Part shown: positions 60,400 to 64,000 of the stretch, piece after piece
Layout of the letters: each line of letters begins with the position of its first letter
Position numbering within the stretch: the stretch's first letter is position 1
Assembly (NCBI GenBank): GCA_030448005.1
Contig: JAUJNT010000004.1
Span: forward strand, 78,070-142,069
DNA length: 64,000 bases
Source: Thermoleophilaceae bacterium
Lineage (GTDB): Bacteria; Actinomycetota; Thermoleophilia; Solirubrobacterales; Thermoleophilaceae
Direction: 5' to 3'
The notes under the pieces: generated by a model
Seen by the model: only the letters and a program-made list of their open reading frames with translations
Database searches by the model: none
Told to the model about the DNA's origin: nothing
Translations under genes and position numbers: made by a program

Positions 60400-62871
60400 A
60401 TGACGGTGGGCCGCAACGGGCGTGTGCTGCTGGTGGACGACGAGCCCGACAACCTGGTGGCGCTCACGGCCGTGCTCGAGCCACTCGGCCGTGAGCTCGT
60501 CAGCGCCTCATCGGGCGAGGAGGCGCTCAGGCTGCTCCTCAGGCAGGAGTTCGCGGTGATCCTGCTGGACGTGCGAATGCCCGGCCTGGACGGCTTCGAG
60601 ACGGCGGCGCTGATCAAGCAGCGCGAGCGCACGCGATACGTGCCGATCATCTTCGTGACGGCGGCCAGCGAGGACACCGAGCAGGTGTTCAGGGGCTACT
60701 CCCAGGGCGCGGTCGACTACCTGCTGAAGCCCTATGACCCGGCCGTGCTCAGGTCGAAGGTGGCGGTCTTCGTCGATCTGCACGAAAAGGACGCAGCCCT
60801 CAAGGAGAGCGAGCAGCGGTTCCGTACGGCCTTCGCCAATGCTCCCAGCGGCATGGCGCTGCTCTCGCCGGACGGACGCGTGACTCAGGCAAACCGGGCG
60901 CTGGCGGACATGCTCGGGTGCGCGCACGCCGATCTGGCCGGAAGCCCATGGGAATCGCTCATTCACCCCGACGAGCGCGCCGAGGACCGCGACGCCCGCT
61001 CAGAGCTCGCGGAGGGAACGCGCGCCGTCTACCGCACCGAGCGGCGCTGCCTCCACACGGAGGGGCGGGTGATCGTGGCCGCACTCAGCGTGTCGCCGAC
61101 CGGCGGCCAGGGTCAGGGCGGGCAGCAGCTGATAGCCCAGCTCGAGGATGTGACAGAGCGCCAGCGGGCCGAGCGCGAGCGGGCCGAGCGCCTGCGCGAA
61201 CAGGCTGCTCGCGCCGAGGCGGAGGCCATGGAGCAGATGGTGCGAAGCGTGCAGAGCGTCTCCGACGCCGCGCTGGCGCACCTGGCCCTCGATGACCTGC
61301 TGTCCGAGTTGCTCGATCGCATCGGCGAGATGCTCGGCGCGGATGCGGTGTCGATTTGGCTGAGGGAGGGCGGGGGAGAGGAGCTTGTCCTGTGCGCCAC
61401 ACGGCAGGGGGCGGGCTCGAAGAGCGGCGCGGCCACAGACCCGCGTACGGACTCGGGGGGGCCTGGGCAGGCGGAGTTTGCCGGCAGGGCACTGGCGGAG
61501 CTGGTGGCAAGGGAGCGCCGGCAGGTCGTGATCGGCGACCGGGAGGAAGGGGACCCCCCCTTCGTTCCTTCCCTCGAGGAAGATGGGATGGGTTCGCTGA
61601 TCGGTGTGCCCCTGATGGCCGAGGGCGAGGTCAGAGGCGTGGTGTGCGTGGGCTCGAGAACCGCGGGCCGCTTCGATGACAACGACGCCGCGTTGCTGGC
61701 GCTCGTAGCCGAGCGCGCCGCGCTGGCCATCGGCAACGCGAGCCTGTACGAACGGGAGCACAGGATCGTGGAGACGCTGCAGCGCTCGCTCCTGCCCGCA
61801 CGCATGCCGCAACTGCCGGGCATGTCGATCGCCGCGCGCTACCAACCGGGCGGGGCCGACGTGGGTGGAGACTGGTACGACGCGATCGAGCTCGACGGCG
61901 GCGGCGTGGGCCTTGCCATGGGAGATGTGGTGGGCCACGGAATCGAAGCCGCGGCCACGATGGGCGAGCTGCGCAACGCGCTGCGCGCATATGCGCTAGA
62001 CGGGTTGCGGCCCGGCCTGGTGCTCGCAAGGCTCGACCACCTCGTGGAGCAGCTTCAGGACGATCGGATGACCACCCTCACCTACGCGGTCATCGACCCG
62101 GACTGGACCGAGATGCGCTATGCCAGCGCGGGGCATCCACCGCCGCTGGTGCTCCGGCCCGACGGCTCCGCCGAGCTCCTGTGGGACGGGCGCTCGACGC
62201 CGCTCGGCGTGCGCAGCGGGGGGGAGTACGAGGAGGGAACGGTCAGGCTCGATGGGGGGTCGACCCTGCTGCTCTACACCGACGGGCTGGTGGAGGTGCC
62301 GGGAGAGGATCTTTTGGACGGCCTCGAGCGGCTGCGTGTGGCCGGACTGAGGGGCGACCCCGATCCGGACGTGCTCTGTGACCACGTGCTCGAGACGATG
62401 CTCGGTGACCGGGGGGCGAGTGACGACGTGGCGGTGCTGGCGTTCAGGACGATGCCACTCGCGCCGGAACTCCTGCGCTTGGAGCTTCCGAGCGATCTGT
62501 CCTCGCTCTGGTACGCGCGGCGGTTGCTTGGACGGTGGCTCGACCGGGCGGGCGCGAGCGAGAGGGAGGCACGGGAGATACAGCTGGCCGCGCACGAGGC
62601 ATGCGCCAACGCCGTCGAGCACGCCTACCGGTTCGGCGACTCCATCGTCGGGTTCGAGGCGGCCCTCGTGGACGGCGAGGTCACCCTCAAGATCACCGAC
62701 ACCGGGCAGTGGCGCGAGCCCGTGGACGTCGGGCGCGGCAGGGGTATCTCGCTGATGCAGGGCCTGATGGACACGGTCAGCGTGGACGGCGCCCACCGGG
62801 GTACCACGGTCGAGCTGACGCGGCGCTTGTATGGCGAGCCCGAGCCGGCGGGAGCGGCGCTCCCCAGGTGA
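60400..62871 (+). CDS. Response regulator with PAS, GAF, SpoIIE phosphatase and HATPase domains
   Basis: About 823 residues combining a partner-switching module with a receiver. Domains: REC (1-125) with phosphoacceptor D57 in VILLDVRMPGLDGFE; PAS (135-255, FRTAFANAPSGMALLSPDG); coiled coil (255-285); GAF (290-455); PP2C/SpoIIE phosphatase (465-690, ADVGGDWYDAIELDGGG and LAMGDVVGHGIEAAATMGE); C-terminal anti-sigma-like HATPase (700-815, QLAAHEACANAVEHAYRFG). It likely dephosphorylates an anti-sigma antagonist and may also bind a sigma factor. A TTG at 60391 overlaps the kinase stop (TTGA), an alternative start; the two genes form one signalling pair. Confidence 0.92.
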   Translation: MTVGRNGRVLLVDDEPDNLVALTAVLEPLGRELVSASSGEEALRLLLRQEFAVILLDVRMPGLDGFETAALIKQRERTRYVPIIFVTAASEDTEQVFRGYSQGAVDYLLKPYDPAVLRSKVAVFVDLHEKDAALKESEQRFRTAFANAPSGMALLSPDGRVTQANRALADMLGCAHADLAGSPWESLIHPDERAEDRDARSELAEGTRAVYRTERRCLHTEGRVIVAALSVSPTGGQGQGGQQLIAQLEDVTERQRAERERAERLREQAARAEAEAMEQMVRSVQSVSDAALAHLALDDLLSELLDRIGEMLGADAVSIWLREGGGEELVLCATRQGAGSKSGAATDPRTDSGGPGQAEFAGRALAELVARERRQVVIGDREEGDPPFVPSLEEDGMGSLIGVPLMAEGEVRGVVCVGSRTAGRFDDNDAALLALVAERAALAIGNASLYEREHRIVETLQRSLLPARMPQLPGMSIAARYQPGGADVGGDWYDAIELDGGGVGLAMGDVVGHGIEAAATMGELRNALRAYALDGLRPGLVLARLDHLVEQLQDDRMTTLTYAVIDPDWTEMRYASAGHPPPLVLRPDGSAELLWDGRSTPLGVRSGGEYEEGTVRLDGGSTLLLYTDGLVEVPGEDLLDGLERLRVAGLRGDPDPDVLCDHVLETMLGDRGASDDVAVLAFRTMPLAPELLRLELPSDLSSLWYARRLLGRWLDRAGASEREAREIQLAAHEACANAVEHAYRFGDSIVGFEAALVDGEVTLKITDTGQWREPVDVGRGRGISLMQGLMDTVSVDGAHRGTTVELTRRLYGEPEPAGAALPR

Positions 62872-62959
62872 AAACACCCGTGAGCGCCCGAGCTTCGCCG
62901 TGGAGCGCCGCGCCGCCGGCGGATGTAAAGTCATACTTGCAAGCGAAACGGAGGAATCA

Positions 62960-63220
62960 ATGAGCGACACCCCCGTCGAGGAGCTTCAGAAGTACGTCCA
63001 CGGCGTTCACTATCCGTCCCGGCGTGAAATCGTGGTCGAGGCAGCCCAGCGAAACGGCGCCCCCGACGGCGTGATCGAGAGGCTGAACCATCTCCTTCCG
63101 AGGGTCGCGGGCCCGCACGAGGTTCTCATCGCGCTGCGGCAGCCGCCCCACGAGAGCGCCTACCTGAGCCAGAATCGCTTCCGGACCGGGCCGGGAATGG
63201 GCCGAACCTCCATGTCGTAG
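62960..63220 (+). CDS. DUF2795 domain protein
   Basis: An 86-residue DUF2795 protein common in actinobacteria. It contains VEELQKYVHGVHYPSRREIV, then AAQRNGAPDGVIERLNHLLP. The ATG has GGAGGAATCA before it (strong Shine-Dalgarno). Role unknown. A second small gene follows at 63273. Confidence 0.82.
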   Translation: MSDTPVEELQKYVHGVHYPSRREIVVEAAQRNGAPDGVIERLNHLLPRVAGPHEVLIALRQPPHESAYLSQNRFRTGPGMGRTSMS

Positions 63221-63272
63221 TCCGCCGCCCCGCACGGGCTGGGTCGCTCCAGGGAGGCAGGAGGAGGAAGCG

Positions 63273-63602
63273 ATGAGGGTCTACGAGCCCACGCCGAGCA
63301 CAGGGGCCGCGACGATCAGGCAGTACGGAGAGCTCGCAGACCGCGGGGGCGACCCCGAGGCGGCTGCGCGAGCTTGGACGGACGCCGGCTTTGACGACGA
63401 GGCCACCGCCCAGTGGCTTGCGGCGCGCTGCTTCGATCCGCAGGCGGCGCGCGCGCTGGCAGATGCCGGAGTCACTGCTGCGCAGGCTGCCAAGCGCACC
63501 CGCGACGGCGGCGGGAACTACCTCGACACGATCGCCTTCAAGGTCGCAAACGGCGACCTCACGCCGCGCCAGGGCGCGGCGCGCACGCTGTCGAGTCGCT
63601 GA
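63273..63602 (+). CDS. Conserved-looking hypothetical protein
   Basis: 109 residues with a helical, alanine-rich core (ELADRGGDPEAAARAWTDAG, FDDEATAQWLAARCFDPQAA, RALADAGVTAAQAAKRTRDG). It resembles the small repeated helical segments used in regulators, but I do not recognise the family. GGAGGCAGGAGGAGG upstream gives a strong start. Confidence 0.65.
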   Translation: MRVYEPTPSTGAATIRQYGELADRGGDPEAAARAWTDAGFDDEATAQWLAARCFDPQAARALADAGVTAAQAAKRTRDGGGNYLDTIAFKVANGDLTPRQGAARTLSSR

Positions 63603-63659
63603 GGAGGGCTCGTGGGCCTGCTTGTCATGCGGCGGCCCGAGGCCAGGTGATCGGACGGG

Positions 63660-64000
63660 GTGGACCCGCGCGAGTCTGCTGCGTTCTGGAATGAGCGCTA
63701 CCGGGACGTCGACCGGCTGTGGTCTCCCAATCCGAACGCCCTGCTGGCCGAGCTGGCGGCTGGGATTGCGCCGGGCCGCGCTGTGGACCTCGGCGCCGGT
63801 GAGGGGCGAAACGCGATCTGGCTGGCAAAGAACGGGTGGAGCGTGACCGCCGTCGACGTCTCCGACGTGGGGCTGGAGCGAGCCGCCAGACGGGCAGCGG
63901 AGGAGGGGGTGGAGCTCGAATGCGTCGTTTCCGACTGGCGCGAGTATCGCGCTCCGTCGCCGTTGGACCTTGCGGTCATCGCCTTCATGCATCCCCGGCC
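63660..64000 (+). CDS. Class I SAM-dependent methyltransferase, cut by the window end
   Basis: N-terminal part only. GTG start, then ESAAFWNERYRDVDRLWSPN, motif I AVDLGAGEGRNAIWLAKNG and the acidic loop SVTAVDVSDVGLERAARRA, then WREYRAPSPLDLAVIAFMHP. The pattern resembles tellurite-resistance (TehB-like) methyltransferases. The rest lies beyond 64000. Not visibly linked to its neighbours. Confidence 0.8.
   Translation, partial: MDPRESAAFWNERYRDVDRLWSPNPNALLAELAAGIAPGRAVDLGAGEGRNAIWLAKNGWSVTAVDVSDVGLERAARRAAEEGVELECVVSDWREYRAPSPLDLAVIAFMHPR

Overview
The window is about 70% GC. Genes are densely packed, often with ATGA/GTGA stop-start overlaps, many GTG starts and several promoters that look leaderless. 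Gene content (HAMP-array hybrid kinases, SpoIIE-type phosphatase, DUF2795, DUF1015, paired DUF1989 proteins with urea carboxylase, many GTG starts) points to an actinobacterium, most likely class Thermoleophilia (Solirubrobacterales-like). That placement is inferred from style and families, not from a marker gene.

Layout. 0.1-6.6 kb: PHP hydrolase, divergent MBL-fold protein, aconitase (acnA), enoyl-CoA hydratase, small membrane protein. 6.6-8 kb: a disturbed stretch with a strong hairpin, 37-bp direct repeats and two frameshifted genes. 8-13 kb: an anti-sigma-like protein and an amidoligase-type operon (circularly permuted ATP-grasp, class I glutamine amidotransferase, YbdK-like carboxylate-amine ligase). 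13-20 kb: sulfurtransferase, NUDIX hydrolase, OsmC, cobalamin adenosyltransferase, DUF1015, molybdopterin oxidoreductase, duplicated DUF892 protein. 20-23.4 kb: tRNA-Pro and tRNA-Arg, small or frameshifted genes, a lipoprotein, a GGDEF remnant and a secreted Cu/Zn SOD. 23.4-33.2 kb: a nitrogen-scavenging locus (isochorismatase-like hydrolase, APC permease, GntR/UTRA regulator, UAAP1, UAAP2, urea or guanidine carboxylase, allophanate hydrolase). A 37-bp element lies about 30 bp before both the permease and the UAAP1 start codons. 33-37 kb: methyltransferase, pyruvyl transferase, frameshifted FAD oxidoreductase.

36.9-42.8 kb holds the most striking system. It is a minus-strand operon of glycine/sarcosine/betaine reductase type: grdE-like, grdB, grdC, thioredoxin, grdA, then an SDR. 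grdA and grdB are each interrupted by one in-frame TGA exactly at the family selenocysteine position (U42 and U342), and reading through restores full-length family proteins. The GrdE-like protein lacks the cysteine expected to form the pyruvoyl group, GrdB has U-G-T-G where I recall U-G-T-C, and no grdD or trxB is present. This looks like a divergent actinobacterial branch of the clostridial selenoenzyme.

42.8-64 kb: M50-like protease, DrrAB-like ABC exporter, Gfo/Idh/MocA oxidoreductase, a 1,536-residue secreted protein (SBBP, IPT, Kelch, RTX-like repeats), aldehyde dehydrogenase, metallophosphoesterase, nucleotidyltransferase-like protein, a 1,760-residue HAMP-array hybrid histidine kinase overlapping a REC-PAS-GAF-SpoIIE-HATPase regulator, a DUF2795 protein, a hypothetical protein, and a methyltransferase cut by the window end.

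At least eight genes carry single-base frameshifts, several in G/C runs. Sequencing indels are a serious alternative to real gene decay, and these loci are marked as frameshifted rather than confidently dead.
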